This document shows, piece after piece, positions 17,740 through 25,685 of a DNA stretch of 37,166 nt. Each line of letters starts with the position of its first letter. Position 1 is the first letter of the stretch. The stretch lies in the NCBI GenBank assembly GCA_964509475.1, contig CAZDXJ010000017.1, positions 1 through 37,166 on the forward strand. Reading direction: 5' to 3'. Under the pieces are notes generated by a model, which did no database searches, was not told the DNA's origin, and saw only the letters and a program-made list of their open reading frames with translations. The position numbers were made by a program, and so were the translations under genes. Origin of the DNA: CAZDXJ01 sp964509475 (lineage in GTDB: Bacteria; Pseudomonadota; Gammaproteobacteria; Methylococcales; Methylomonadaceae).

Positions 17740-17921
17740 TGGTATCGACTCACCCCCCTCTGAAAAGCCGGTGCAGGTTGTTGATTTATCAGGCTTGCCC
17801 TTACCCATTGCCATTAAGTTAAGCCCTTTTGTTGAATGGATTTATGGATGTAGGTGCGGATTTATCCAGCCATTCGCAGAAAAGCTGGATTTATCCGCAT
17901 AGTACAACAAGCCGCACCGGC
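17740..17921. repeat. Nested-hairpin repeat element, copy A
   Basis: This intergenic block forms a large inverted repeat. Arms 17767-17783 and 17905-17921 pair at 15 of 17 positions. An inner pair, 17855-17870 and 17884-17899, pairs at 14 of 16. The first 53 nt (17740-17792) recur in opposite orientation at 36710-36765, with one 4-nt insertion and one G deleted but otherwise identical. A 64-codon frame overlaps it (17708-17902), but the conservation is of palindromic DNA, not protein. No transposase is nearby; it looks like a non-autonomous or REP-like dispersed element. Confidence 0.7.
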
Positions 17922-18119
17922 ACCCAAATCATTTAATGGCAGTGGCCCCGATGGCCGGTTCATTTTCCGCATCCGTGATGCATGCGGAGTATAACGTATC
18001 ACACAGCTTCTGAAAGACATCGTTTTATCCTGTTCAAAAACACGGGTTCAGGCTTATACAAGTTTTGGTGTATTTGCAAAACATTAACCGGACAGGCAAT
18101 ATTTTGTATTGTACCCGCT

Positions 18120-19031
18120 ATGAATATACAGTTGTGCCGGTTTGAACGGCAATTTAATGTTTCAACGCTTACTCAACTGCCTGATCCGTGGTTAAGACAG
18201 CAAGGGATAGAGGTCTGGATAAAAAGAGATGATCGGCTGCATCCGGTTATTTCCGGCAACAAATGGCGTAAACTGAAATATATTCTCGACCAAATCCTGT
18301 CGGATTCGTTGGATACTGTGATCAGCATGGGTGGCGCCTATTCCAATCATTTACATGCCCTGGCTTATGCGGGCATGAAATTAGGTTTTAAGACAGCTGC
18401 GTTTATACGCGGGGAAGCTGTTTATCCACTGAACCCGACTTTGCAGGATGTCCGGCAATGGGGGATGCGGCTGAATTTTGTTTCGCGTGGTGCTTATCGG
18501 GAGTTGCGTAATTATCGCGAGTGTACAGATTTGCCAGGTTTGGAGCATGAACAATATTGGTTGCCTGAAGGTGGCGCGTTGCCGCTGGCTTTGCTGGGGG
18601 TCAGGGAAATCGTTGCGGAAATCGATTGCGATTATGATGTTTTGTGTGTGCCTTGTGGTTCCGGGACAACTCTGGCCGGGATAATTGGCGCAGTGCCGGA
18701 AAACAAACGGGTGATCGGGTTTTCGGCTTTGAAAGGTGGCGCCTTTTTGGAGCATGAAGTCTTACGGTTGGCAGGGACGAATTTGCCGGACGGTTTACAA
18801 TGGTCGATTAATCAGGATTATCATTTTGGTGGTTTTGCCAGAATCAAGCCGCAGTTATTGAGTTTTATCAGGCATTTTGAAGAAATTAACAGGATTCCAT
18901 TGGAGCCGGTTTATACGGGCAAGATGTTTTATGGTATTTATGATTTGATCAGTAAAAATTATTTTGAACCGGGGCAGCGTATCATTGCGATACACACGGG
19001 AGGATTGCAGGGCAAAAGGGGTTTTTCCTGA
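18120..19031 (+). CDS. PLP-dependent D-cysteine desulfhydrase / ACC deaminase-like enzyme
   Basis: About 303 aa from the ATG at 18120. The frame is open a further 46 codons upstream, but that part lies next to a repeat-rich gap and lacks family resemblance. Fold-type II PLP motifs are visible: the lysine in 'SGNKWRKLKYI', the 'SMGGAYSNHLHALA' substrate loop and the phosphate-binding 'PCGSGTTLAGI'. The family includes 1-aminocyclopropane-1-carboxylate deaminase and D-cysteine desulfhydrase, which cannot be separated from motifs alone. At this length, D-cysteine desulfhydrase-like activity is the more cautious reading. It is flanked by intergenic gaps and appears monocistronic. Confidence 0.85.
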   Translation: MNIQLCRFERQFNVSTLTQLPDPWLRQQGIEVWIKRDDRLHPVISGNKWRKLKYILDQILSDSLDTVISMGGAYSNHLHALAYAGMKLGFKTAAFIRGEAVYPLNPTLQDVRQWGMRLNFVSRGAYRELRNYRECTDLPGLEHEQYWLPEGGALPLALLGVREIVAEIDCDYDVLCVPCGSGTTLAGIIGAVPENKRVIGFSALKGGAFLEHEVLRLAGTNLPDGLQWSINQDYHFGGFARIKPQLLSFIRHFEEINRIPLEPVYTGKMFYGIYDLISKNYFEPGQRIIAIHTGGLQGKRGFS

Positions 19032-19147
19032 CTCTGGTGAAGTTTATGTTGTGATAAGCGGCTTTGAAAGCCTATAATTTCAACCTTATTAATTGCATTG
19101 ACTTTATATTAAAAGTGCAAGATTTTTCATAACATAAGGGGATATTT

Positions 19148-19882
19148 ATGTGCTTTACTGCAAATATGTCACTCGGAATGGGGGCCGTTGGCCTGATCGC
19201 TTCCGGGATTACCTTGTTGGATAAAGAAGAGCAATTTTGGGTTCGTTTCGCCCGCTTTTATGCCATATTCCATTTTTCATTGATGGAGTTCATCCAGTAT
19301 TTCGCTTATCCGGTTGCCAATCAATGCGGTTATGGGACGAATTTGTTTTTAAGTGAATTGTCGACGGTGCATATCAGTTTACAGGCTTTGGCAATTATGC
19401 CGGCATTGGCAACGTATTCATCGGACAAGACGGCTATTAAAAAAGCGACACTGATCAGTGTTATCCTGAGTGGATCATTTTTAATCTGCAATGCCTTGCC
19501 GGAGAGTTGGCAGGTATTTGGCAGAAGCGGGAATTTCATCGGTGAAATGGTCGCCTGTTTGTTTATGGGGGAATATCATATCGGTTATGCGATATCGAGT
19601 GCCTATGGCTTGTATGTGACCCACGGCTCTTTGTTTGCTTTGGCATTGAGTGGGTTTTTGTGGAAGGATAATTGGAAAATTTCCAGTTATCACATGGTTA
19701 TGGCCTTGTTTACGCTGTTTATGCCGCAGTGGGTATTGGGTGTCTCGACCGGTGAGGCGGCAGCGATTTATTGCTTTTTTTCGATTCCCATTACCGTTAG
19801 TTTTCTGCCGTATTTTAAAAGATTCTTCACGGTTCACGAGGCAATGGCAGGGCGGGAATTGGCGGTCAATGATGAGTATTAG
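19148..19882 (+). CDS. Multi-spanning membrane protein, 'MCF' N-terminal family
   Basis: A 244-aa hydrophobic protein with about seven predicted membrane segments by eye (near residues 8-24, 38-58, 72-92, 96-118, 130-155, 158-175, 185-225). It opens with MCFTANMSLGMGA. Short 'MCFSA'-type N-termini of this kind occur in uncharacterised membrane families (the DUF6629 group comes to mind), which supports a real gene. A good ribosome site (AAGGGGAT) precedes the ATG. Polar residues in membrane stretches (HFSLMEFIQYF, EYHIGYAIS) could form a site, but I do not assign a function. No co-directional gene lies immediately next to it. Confidence 0.82.
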   Translation: MCFTANMSLGMGAVGLIASGITLLDKEEQFWVRFARFYAIFHFSLMEFIQYFAYPVANQCGYGTNLFLSELSTVHISLQALAIMPALATYSSDKTAIKKATLISVILSGSFLICNALPESWQVFGRSGNFIGEMVACLFMGEYHIGYAISSAYGLYVTHGSLFALALSGFLWKDNWKISSYHMVMALFTLFMPQWVLGVSTGEAAAIYCFFSIPITVSFLPYFKRFFTVHEAMAGRELAVNDEY

Positions 19883-20329
19883 AAGGATAGTATTGTAAAA
19901 AAGCACTTCCATTGCTGGATCGGTAGATACCATCTCTCCATGTCAATCGCAAGATGGAAATTATCCAATTTGCGGTTGATAGGGGACTTGGTGTTTTAAA
20001 ACTTTAGTTTGGAAAAACACGAAACGACGAGAAATTTTTCGGTTTTTTCCGTAAAACGCCTTTGTCTGACCGTAAAAATGAGAAACGACAGGAAACCGAT
20101 CGGGACATGCTGATGCGAATCGGTAAAAAGTTTGCCGTGCTTTATTTTGTTGTTTTCATGTTTGATTCACTGCTTGATTGGTCGTTGGCTTTACTTGATA
20201 ATTGCTCAAGTTAGTTCATCTGCTCATCGAAATTTGTGAGGAATTGACTGAGCTGATTATGGAGTATGCCTTGCATACCAGTCATCATCAAAGCGAAACA
20301 ATCCTTTTTAATGCTGTTTGTCTGGCTAA
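19883..20329. other. Gap with no intact gene
   Basis: About 450 nt with no convincing open frame, RNA gene or strong hairpin. Short AT-rich phrases such as 'GAAACGACGAGAAA' and 'GAAACGACAGGAAA' recur loosely. It probably contains the decayed 5' part of the UspA pseudogene, but I could not recognise that half. Confidence 0.5.
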
Positions 20330-20998
20330 AATACAAACGGGCAAGGTTTTCTACTGGAGAGATTTATCTTTGCAGCAAAGGGTAAACTGTTGCTGCGTGC
20401 CGCCAAGGAGCGTGTCATGCAGGCGGGTGTCAGCGATCCCATCTGTAGTCAACGGCATGGGGGGCTGATTGAATCGTTGGTCGAATTGGAAGAGAGCATC
20501 TGGGTGTTGGTCCTTGGCTTGCGGGGTCAGATCCATGATCGGAAAACGGGACAGATCGGTGCCAAACTGGAAGCAATCATTCGTTCATTACATCGGCCTA
20601 TTTTGGTCATCAATGATCGCTTCAAGTTTCCAGAGCGGATGATGATTGCTTATGATGGCGGCAAGGCGGCGGATAAAGCTGTGGAGATGATTGCAGCGAG
20701 CGCGCTTTATGTCGGTATGGACTGCCATTTGGTTTGTGTCAATGACAAAGAAAAAATTGCTGCCGCACTGCTTGAAAAGGCACATGACAAATTGCTGGTG
20801 TCCGGGGATATTAAGGTCACTGCGGTAACCTTGAAAGGTGATCCTGAGCGTGTGCTGTGTGAGTACCAGCAACAACATGATATCGATTTGACGGTTATGG
20901 GGGCATTCAGTTACACCCGCCTGCATGATATGCTGCTCGGTAGTTTTACCCACAAAATGCTGCTCAATACCAAAAAACCTTTGCTGCTGCTCAGGTAA
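20330..20998 (+). pseudogene. Tandem universal stress protein (UspA), 5'-truncated
   Basis: From about 20372 the frame reads like the second half of domain 1 and all of domain 2 of a tandem-Usp protein: 'AAKGKLLLRAAKERVMQAG', 'QRHGGLIESLVELEE', 'HRPILVINDRFKFPERMMIAYDGG', then a final 'MGAFSYTRLHDMLLGSFT'. Intact proteins of this type are about 280 aa and begin with an 'ILACIDGS'-like strand. Here the frame closes at a stop at 20327-20329, no ATG or ribosome site exists before the homologous part, and the first 70-80 residues are missing. Initiation at an internal TTG is conceivable but would give a half domain. The motif 'GLRGQIHDRKTG' also departs from the usual Gly-rich ATP-binding loop. 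Confidence 0.7.
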
Positions 20999-21034
20999 TC
21001 AAATAGCGTTCAACAGGATGAACGGCAGGCAGAA

Positions 21035-21817
21035 TTATTCCGACCAGTTGATTTCTTTAGCGGTTTCCGGGCCGATGATGCATTCGCTCAAACTCGCAGG
21101 CATACGCGATCTATGGGGCGACAAAGGGATATAACCCCCCATTATCTCGGCCTTTTGTTGTGGATACAGAGGAGATTGTTCAGGAACTGCATAACCCTCA
21201 GGGTAAACGGGTTGGCCATTGGCATCGTATTTATCAGTTGCGCCGACGGTATGCAGGAACTCGTGGGTAATCACGATGTTGTTTTGTGCTTCCTGGGATT
21301 TTGAAGCAAATGCATGCACGATGGCTAACAGTCCTTTTGCCAGACCGAGTGAGTGTTGCAAGGTTCGGTTGGGTAATGTTTCATGGTATAGCACAAAGAT
21401 ACGAACACGGTGATGATAAGAGTCGTCGCCAGGCGTATTCCAATAAGCCCAATAACGGAATCTGAGCGTCCACCAGGCAATGGCAACGAAATTGGTGCCG
21501 CTTGCCGGGGGTGTGGGTGGTTTTGTTTTGATGATATCACCAAGATGGACTTGGGTCGGCTGACTGGTGATTATCGAATAATTGCGGCTTTGTTTTTGCA
21601 TAAAACCATCGATGGCTTGAAATGCACTGACCTCCAACTGTTCAATATAATCTTCGACAATTGGATTGTCGTCACTGTTGATTGGAAAAACGACAATGTG
21701 CAGGGGTTCGCTCCAGGAGCGGCTTTTGAGTTTTTGGATTTTTGTGTAAAAGGCAACGGTTGCCAGTAAAAGCAATAACAGAAAAATCCGTATGAGTTGA
21801 AATAAATCGAGTTTCAT
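21035..21817 (-). CDS. Membrane-anchored metzincin-like metalloprotease (putative)
   Basis: A 260-aa protein with an N-terminal hydrophobic segment (residues 8-24) that could be an uncleaved anchor, followed by a domain outside the cytoplasm. The zinc motif is HEFLHTVGATD at residues 185-195, which fits HExxHxxGxxD (H185, E186, H189, D195), the metzincin pattern with Asp as third ligand as in snapalysin-type enzymes. A 'EIMGG' segment near residue 226 could be the Met-turn. Tryptophan-rich 'AWWTLRFRYWAYW' lies at 114-126. I do not recognise a named family. The ATG overlaps the stop of the JAMM gene by 4 nt, so it is the last gene of the hppA-prmC-JAMM operon. Confidence 0.8.
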   Translation of the reverse strand: MKLDLFQLIRIFLLLLLLATVAFYTKIQKLKSRSWSEPLHIVVFPINSDDNPIVEDYIEQLEVSAFQAIDGFMQKQSRNYSIITSQPTQVHLGDIIKTKPPTPPASGTNFVAIAWWTLRFRYWAYWNTPGDDSYHHRVRIFVLYHETLPNRTLQHSLGLAKGLLAIVHAFASKSQEAQNNIVITHEFLHTVGATDKYDANGQPVYPEGYAVPEQSPLYPQQKAEIMGGYIPLSPHRSRMPASLSECIIGPETAKEINWSE

Positions 21818-22236
21818 GTGCCGTTTGTCAGGCAGAGCGTGACTTCCTGTATTTTAGCGTCAACAATTCTGAAGCCGCGCAGTTGCAGAACACCTTTGGT
21901 GTTTAACGAGATGATCAGGTACAGGGCGTCGGAGTAAGCCGCCATTTCCAGATCGGTTCGTGAAGGTATCGCCGGAGCCGATGGGTGGGAGTGGTAAATC
22001 GCGAACAGTTGTTCACCGCGTTGACGCATTGTCGCCATGGCGGCAATTTGTTGTTTGGCATCCAGCAGAAATCGTTGTTCGGGTTGATCAGCCACATTGT
22101 CAATGGGATAACAATGGCTTGGCCTGTTGTCCCGGCCGCCAATCAAACCGCAAATTTCCTGTTCCGGGGATATTTGGGCAAGATGCAGCAGTTGATTGGT
22201 GATTTGGCGGGGAATTTGTATTTCTTCAGGCTTCAT
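21814..22236 (-). CDS. JAMM/MPN+ (Mov34/JAB) family metalloprotease
   Basis: A 140-aa single-domain protein with a full JAMM zinc signature: glutamate in 'EQEICGLIGG' (E27), then H82-S-H84-P, S92 and D95 in 'HSHPSAPAIPSRTD'. This is the active-type MPN+ pattern, used to cleave isopeptide or C-terminal peptide bonds. Bacterial relatives often act with ThiS/MoaD-like sulfur carriers in cysteine or cofactor synthesis, but no such partner is in the window. It lies six bases after prmC and overlaps the metzincin-like gene by ATGA. The substrate is unknown. Confidence 0.9.
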   Translation of the reverse strand: MKPEEIQIPRQITNQLLHLAQISPEQEICGLIGGRDNRPSHCYPIDNVADQPEQRFLLDAKQQIAAMATMRQRGEQLFAIYHSHPSAPAIPSRTDLEMAAYSDALYLIISLNTKGVLQLRGFRIVDAKIQEVTLCLTNGT

Positions 22237-22242
22237 ATCAAG

Positions 22243-23088
22243 TTATCCGGGTTGGGCGAGAGTTATGCGGGGCAGTCCCGACAGATCGGTAAATGTTTCG
22301 ATTTTTCGGTAATTATAGCTTTTAAAAATTTCTTGTACTTGTTGTTCCTGATCGTAGCCGTGTTCCAATAACAGCCAACCATTGGTTTTGATGTGTTTTC
22401 TGGCGCTGTCCGCGATGCGGGTAATGTCTGCCAGGCCTTGCGGGCCGGCAAGCAGTGCACTATTGGGTTCAAAGCGCACATCGCCCTGTTGCAGATGCGG
22501 ATCGTTTTCAGCAATGTAGGGCGGATTACTGACTACAATGTCATAGACGGTTCCAGCCAGTTGTTCGAACCAGAAACTGTGCTGAAACCGGATGTTATGG
22601 GCCTGGTGCCGCTGCGCGTTTTGTTGGGCGATATGCAGGGCAGCGAGACTGGAATCGGTCGCAGTGACCTGGATGGCGGGACGTTCCACGGCCAAGGTCA
22701 CGGCAATAGCACCGCTTCCCGTACCCAAATCGATGACGTGTAATGCTGAGGATGAGTGTTTGGGAATACGCGCCAGGGTCAGTTCAACCAGTTGTTCAGT
22801 TTCCGGTCTGGGGATTAAGACATCAGGCGTTACGATAAAGTCCCTGGACCAGAATTCGCGTTCACCCATCAAATAAGCGATAGGTGTCCCCCGGGCGCGT
22901 TGTTCCAGTAAATTCCAAAAATGTGTGCATTGGTTGGAAGTAAGCATTTTGTTTGGCCAAGCCCTTAAATAAGAGCGCTGTTTCTGTAATACAAAACTCA
23001 TCAATACTTCCGCATCCAGAGCGGGGGATGGGGATGTTATTTGCAACAGAGTACTGGCCTGTCTGACAATACGGTCGATGGAATTCAT
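22243..23088 (-). CDS. prmC: Peptide chain release factor N5-glutamine methyltransferase
   Basis: A 281-aa SAM-dependent methyltransferase that modifies the GGQ glutamine of RF1/RF2. The SAM-binding motif 'DLGTGSGAIAVTLA' and catalytic 'NPPYI' are intact, and the N-terminal helical domain has 'LDAEVLMSFVL'. The segment 'GEREFWSRDFIVTPDVLIPRPETE' is diagnostic of HemK/PrmC. prmC commonly follows prfA; here it follows hppA by 2 nt (stop TAA, CC, then ATG) and no release-factor gene is near. Length is normal. Confidence 0.96.
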   Translation of the reverse strand: MNSIDRIVRQASTLLQITSPSPALDAEVLMSFVLQKQRSYLRAWPNKMLTSNQCTHFWNLLEQRARGTPIAYLMGEREFWSRDFIVTPDVLIPRPETEQLVELTLARIPKHSSSALHVIDLGTGSGAIAVTLAVERPAIQVTATDSSLAALHIAQQNAQRHQAHNIRFQHSFWFEQLAGTVYDIVVSNPPYIAENDPHLQQGDVRFEPNSALLAGPQGLADITRIADSARKHIKTNGWLLLEHGYDQEQQVQEIFKSYNYRKIETFTDLSGLPRITLAQPG

Positions 23089-23090
23089 GG

Positions 23091-25169
23091 TTAAAGCAGT
23101 GGAATGATGAGCAGGGCTACGATATTGATGATTTTAATCATCGGATTGATGGCGGGACCGGCCGTATCCTTGTAGGGATCGCCGACGGTATCGCCGGTTA
23201 CCGAAGCGATGTGGGCATGGGAACCTTTACCGCCGTAATGCCCGTCTTCGATATATTTTTTAGCGTTGTCCCAGGCGCCACCGCCGGCGGTCATTGAAAT
23301 CGCCACGAACAAGCCGGTAAGGATCGAGCCGATCAAGACACCACCCAAAGCTTCTTTGCCCAGAGTCAAGCCCACTATCAAAGGTACGAGAACCGGTAAC
23401 AAGGAGGGCAAAACCATTTTTTTAATCGCTTCCAGGGTCAACAGATCAACCGCCTTGGAGTAATCCGGTTTACTGGAATAATCCATGATTCCGGGAATTT
23501 CCCGGAACTGGCGCCGAACCTCGTTGACGATATCGCTGGCGGCATGACCCACGGCTTGCATGGCCAGTGCGCTAAACAAATAGGGGATCAATCCACCCAG
23601 GAACAGACCGATAATGACCCGGTGGTCGGAAAGATCGAAGCGGACTTCGGCGTTCAGGTTGTGGGTGTAATCGGCGAACAAGACCAATGCGGCCAAGCCG
23701 GCCGAGCCAATGGCATAACCTTTGGTCACGGCTTTGGTGGTATTGCCGACCGCATCCAGCGGATCGGTGATATCACGAATTTTTTTGGGTAAATTCGCCA
23801 TTTCGGCGATACCACCGGCGTTGTCGGTAATGGGGCCATAGGCATCCAGCGCGACAATCATCCCGGTCATCGATAACATCGATGTGGCGGCAATGGCGAT
23901 GCCGAACAGTCCCGCCAATTCGTGAGCGCTCCAGATACTGGCACAAATAACGATAACCGGCGCTGCCGTTGACTGCATGGATATACTCAGACCGGCAATG
24001 ACGTTGGTGGCATCACCGGTTGTCGAGGCTTCGGCAATATCGTGAACCGGAGCGTAGCGGGTTGAGGTGTAATACTCCGTTATGCCGACCAGGGCAGCCG
24101 TCAACAGCAGTCCGATGAGTGCGGAAAGGTACAGCCGGTTGGCGGTGACAATTTGATTGTCAATGATAAAATCATCATCCAGCAATAGCCGGGTGGCCGG
24201 GTAAAACAACAGGGCCGCAAGCCCTGCGGACAGGATGACACCTTTATACAGAGCCGCCATGATATGCCCTTGTTTGGCCCTGACAAACCAGGCGCCAATG
24301 ATTGAGGTGATGATGGAAATGCCACCGAGAATCAATGGATATACGATTAAGGTATGGGCGATGTCGGCAACCATCAAATTGGCCAATAACATCGTTGCCA
24401 CCAGGGTTACCGCATAGGTTTCAAACAGATCGGCGGCCATGCCGGCGCAATCGCCTACATTGTCGCCAACGTTATCGGCGATTACCGCCGGGTTACGCGG
24501 ATCGTCTTCCGGAATGCCGGCTTCGATTTTGCCGACAATATCGGCGCCAACGTCCGCGCCTTTGGTAAATATGCCACCGCCCAGACGCGCGAAAATCGAT
24601 ATCAACGAGCCGCCAAACGCCAGGCCGATTAAGGCATGCAAAGGCTCATTGACAGCAAGCAACAGCAACAGGGCGTAATAGCCCGAAACACCGAGCAGAC
24701 CGAGACCCACAACCATGAGGCCGGTGATGGCACCGCCGCGGAATGCGACCAGAAAGGCCGCTTCCATGCCATCGTAAGCGGCCTGGGCGGTACGGGAATT
24801 GGCTTGCACGGAAATATTCATGCCGATATAACCCGCCAGCCCTGAACACAGAGCGCCAATGGCAAAACCAACGGCCGTTCCCCGGTCCAGAAGAAAACCA
24901 ATGAGCAAAAACAGCGTGACACCGACATAACTGATGACGGTGTACTGACGTTTTAGATAAGCCCGCGCCCCTTCCTGGATAGCACTGGCGATTGCTCGCA
25001 TTTTTTCATTGCCTTGTGGTTGTGCCTTGATCCACTGAATCGAGTGGATACTGTAAAAAATAGCGAAAAGGGATGCAAAAATGGCGAAGGCAATATTCCA
25101 GGCCAGGCAAAGGCCAATGGAATCAAATGGGAGGTATTGTGATAGTGCTGTTTTTATGTCATCGAACAT
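23091..25169 (-). CDS. hppA: Membrane-bound proton-translocating pyrophosphatase, K+-independent type
   Basis: A 692-aa integral membrane pump that couples pyrophosphate hydrolysis to ion export. The ATG at 25169 is chosen because GAGGG lies 6 nt upstream; the codon before it is TTG. The substrate site includes 'KGADVGADIVGKIEAGIPED' and 'DNVGDNVGD', and the C-terminal site includes 'GDTVGDPYKDTAGPAINP'. The cation-dependence motif reads GNTTKAVTKG with Lys at position 479 and Thr at 482. In this family Lys at that position marks the K+-independent, H+-pumping class, while Ala marks K+-dependent enzymes. First gene of the hppA-prmC-JAMM-protease cluster. Confidence 0.97.
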   Translation of the reverse strand: MFDDIKTALSQYLPFDSIGLCLAWNIAFAIFASLFAIFYSIHSIQWIKAQPQGNEKMRAIASAIQEGARAYLKRQYTVISYVGVTLFLLIGFLLDRGTAVGFAIGALCSGLAGYIGMNISVQANSRTAQAAYDGMEAAFLVAFRGGAITGLMVVGLGLLGVSGYYALLLLLAVNEPLHALIGLAFGGSLISIFARLGGGIFTKGADVGADIVGKIEAGIPEDDPRNPAVIADNVGDNVGDCAGMAADLFETYAVTLVATMLLANLMVADIAHTLIVYPLILGGISIITSIIGAWFVRAKQGHIMAALYKGVILSAGLAALLFYPATRLLLDDDFIIDNQIVTANRLYLSALIGLLLTAALVGITEYYTSTRYAPVHDIAEASTTGDATNVIAGLSISMQSTAAPVIVICASIWSAHELAGLFGIAIAATSMLSMTGMIVALDAYGPITDNAGGIAEMANLPKKIRDITDPLDAVGNTTKAVTKGYAIGSAGLAALVLFADYTHNLNAEVRFDLSDHRVIIGLFLGGLIPYLFSALAMQAVGHAASDIVNEVRRQFREIPGIMDYSSKPDYSKAVDLLTLEAIKKMVLPSLLPVLVPLIVGLTLGKEALGGVLIGSILTGLFVAISMTAGGGAWDNAKKYIEDGHYGGKGSHAHIASVTGDTVGDPYKDTAGPAINPMIKIINIVALLIIPLL

Positions 25170-25263
25170 CAATTACCCTCTTTAAAGTCATGAAATAACA
25201 AACGAATGGTGTGGCGCAATTTTGGGTATATCGTTCCGGCATAACCGAATTCCGATTTTATAG

Positions 25264-25298
25264 CTTTAACAATAACAAAATCCATCAGGAAATGAATA
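25264..25298 (+). repeat. 35-bp direct repeat, left copy
   Basis: Identical over all 35 bases to 25492-25526, beginning CTTTAACAATAACAAAATCC. It overlaps the left terminal inverted repeat by three bases. Confidence 0.85.
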
Positions 25299-25324
25299 TA
25301 CTCCGCTTCCTGCCCTACAGAGCT

Positions 25325-25391
25325 GAACCACGGATGGACACAGATGACACGGATTTATTAAACCTGAATTATCCGTGTTTATCCGTGGTTC
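25325..25391. repeat. Long hairpin inside the composite element
   Basis: The right arm ATCCGTGTTTATCCGTGGTT (with a final C) at 25371-25391 is complementary to a left arm starting GAACCACGGATGGACAC at 25325. The left arm has about nine extra bases (AGATGACAC). Hairpins of the 'ACCACGGATAAACACGGAT' type are dispersed in many bacterial genomes, so this part may be an older common repeat captured in the unit. Confidence 0.7.
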
Positions 25392-25491
25392 CTACAATAG
25401 GAACACGGTATTTTGTAGGGTCGATCACCTGCTTGGTGGAAGACAGGAGCGCAGTGGATCGGCCAGCGGCCTGGAACGTCATTTCGTTGCC

Positions 25492-25526
25492 CTTTAACAA
25501 TAACAAAATCCATCAGGAAATGAATA
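25492..25526 (+). repeat. 35-bp direct repeat, right copy
   Basis: Identical over 35 bases to 25264-25298. It abuts the right terminal inverted repeat, which begins at 25526. Confidence 0.85.
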
Positions 25527-25551
25527 AGCTATAAAATTACCCGGAAATTTC

Positions 25552-25580
25552 TTGACCTGACCCATTAAACCCAGTAGTTT
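25552..25580 (+). promoter_or_regulatory. Possible ilvB promoter
   Basis: TTGACC (25552-25557) is five of six to the -35 consensus and is followed after exactly 17 nt by TAGTTT (25575-25580), only three of six to the -10. It starts 15 nt right of the composite repeat and lies about 105 nt before ilvB. Weak but the best candidate in the gap. Confidence 0.3.
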
Positions 25581-25586
25581 ATTGAG

Positions 25587-25659
25587 TCCTTTTTCAAACA
25601 CAAAAAGGATTTAAACCGATGCTCAGGTTTATCTTTGGGTGAATATGGCTGAAACAGCC
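25587..25659 (+). promoter_or_regulatory. ilvB leader with two short hairpins
   Basis: TCCTTTTT (25587-25594) pairs perfectly with AAAAAGGA (25602-25609) around CAAACAC, and GGCTG (25647-25651) pairs with CAGCC (25655-25659) around AAA. A seven-codon frame (MLRFIFG, 25619-25642) lies between them. It is not rich enough in Ile/Leu/Val to call a classical attenuator leader peptide. The role is unknown. Confidence 0.35.
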
Positions 25660-25685
25660 AGCGATCAGTTATTGAGGTGGTTATT

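Larger units (their letters stand above)
25255..25537. repeat. Composite element with 12-bp terminal inverted repeats
   Basis: ATTTTATAGCTT at 25255-25266 is mirrored exactly by AAGCTATAAAAT at 25526-25537. Overlapping these ends lie two identical 35-bp direct repeats, 25264-25298 and 25492-25526. The core contains a long hairpin (25325-25391). The 283-bp size, matched termini and absence of coding sequence suggest a MITE-like or other non-autonomous unit, inserted between the divergent hppA and ilvB genes. No target duplication was confirmed by eye. Confidence 0.65.

Noticed and set aside
17708..17902. 64-codon frame after ispH
   Set aside because: It spans the palindromic repeat shared with 36710-36765. 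The repeat occurs in the opposite orientation elsewhere and has indels, so the conservation is at the DNA level, not protein.
20202..20468. 88-codon frame upstream of the Usp fragment
   Set aside because: It overlaps the Usp coding part in another frame and does not resemble a Usp N-terminus. It may be degenerate sequence.
25211..25534. 107-codon frame between hppA and ilvB
   Set aside because: It runs through the 35-bp direct repeats and the long hairpin and has no family resemblance or ribosome site.
25619..25642. Seven-codon leader peptide (MLRFIFG) before ilvB
   Set aside because: It has one Leu and one Ile only, which is too few for classical ilv attenuation, and the hairpin nearby lacks a T-run. 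Kept only as a note in the leader entry.
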